Source of the DNA: Treponema sp.
GTDB taxonomy: Bacteria; Spirochaetota; Spirochaetia; Treponematales; Breznakiellaceae
Direction: 5' to 3'
DNA length: 5,408 nucleotides
Assembly: GCA_031256115.1 (NCBI GenBank)
Contig: JAIRRF010000003.1
Location: forward strand, 1-5,408
Shown: one piece after another, positions 5,173 to 5,408 of the stretch
How positions within the stretch are numbered: position 1 is the first letter of the stretch
How the letters are laid out: every line of letters begins with the position of its first letter
The notes under the pieces: generated by a model
Told to the model about the DNA's origin: nothing
Seen by the model: the letters and a program-made list of their open reading frames with translations, nothing else
Databases searched by the model: none
Program-made: the position numbers and the translations under genes

Positions 5173-5408
5173 ATGAACCCAATAAAGAAACTTTCCGTTA
5201 AAAACTTTTATGTTTTTAATCTGGTATTTTTAGGCATCCTGCTCGGTTTTGCCGCGGCCTTTCTTACTTTTTCCTGCGCCAAGGGGAGCAAAGCCCAGGC
5301 CCAGCAAGCCTATTCCAGCCCGGTTCCCCAGGATGCCCTTTCCGTGGCGGAAAGTCTTCAAACCGCATTCCGGTCGATTTCCGACAGGGTACTGCCTTCG
5401 GTGGTAGA
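5173..5408 (+). CDS. HtrA/DegP-like serine protease, N-terminal part (partial)
   Basis: The gene runs off the right edge after 78 complete codons. GGGAG at 5162-5166, six bases before ATG, supports the start. Residues 1-10 are basic, and 12-34 form one hydrophobic segment ending LTFS before C35. This may be a signal anchor, or a lipoprotein signal with a lax spirochaete lipobox and C35 as the lipidated residue. A Gln/Ala/Pro-rich linker follows at about 36-54. The last visible part, ALSVAESLQTAFRSISDRVLPSVV at 55-78, matches the sequence just before the trypsin-like domain of Do-family proteases (A-F-x-x-I-x-D-x-V-x-P-S-V-V). The catalytic His, Asp, Ser and any PDZ domains lie beyond the window, so activity cannot be checked. 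Expected role: degrading or refolding damaged envelope proteins, which fits the chaperone and stress genes upstream. Confidence 0.8.
   Translation, partial: MNPIKKLSVKNFYVFNLVFLGILLGFAAAFLTFSCAKGSKAQAQQAYSSPVPQDALSVAESLQTAFRSISDRVLPSVV

Overview
The window looks like a chromosomal segment from a spirochaete, most likely a Treponema related to the termite-gut group. The clues are the C-terminal end of a DUF4469-type protein, a secreted protein that looks like the spirochaete-specific DUF6675 family, and a membrane-anchored HtrA protease whose N-terminus ends in a lax, spirochaete-style lipobox. This assignment is inference from protein style; there is no rRNA or other marker gene here. Every gene reads on the + strand.

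Left part (1-776). The last 55 codons of a DUF4469-like protein end at 170. About 600 bases without a convincing gene follow, and they are unusually rich in secondary structure. A compact inverted-repeat element at 173-284 has an outer stem enclosing two hairpins. At 434-655 there is a 222-nt candidate structured RNA, closed by an uninterrupted 27-bp stem with only four non-Watson-Crick pairs, all G-U on the + strand. It contains several internal hairpins. I cannot assign it to a known RNA family, and it is the most interesting object in the window.

Middle part (777-3055). A 79-residue protein consists of little more than a DeoR-type helix-turn-helix and is probably a stump of a full regulator. 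It lies 21 bases before a complete iron-dependent alcohol dehydrogenase, its likely partner or former target. A secreted protein of about 265 residues follows after its own ribosome binding site.

Right part (3082-5408). A promoter-like sequence precedes a tightly packed run: a degenerate universal stress protein, a J-domain protein, a type I methionine aminopeptidase that overlaps the J-protein gene by 14 bases, and the start of an HtrA/DegP-like protease. This group reads as a protein quality-control and stress cluster: a stress protein, a presumed Hsp70 co-chaperone, N-terminal methionine removal, and envelope protease/chaperone activity. The protease may also have its own promoter at a small palindrome around a perfect TATAAT.
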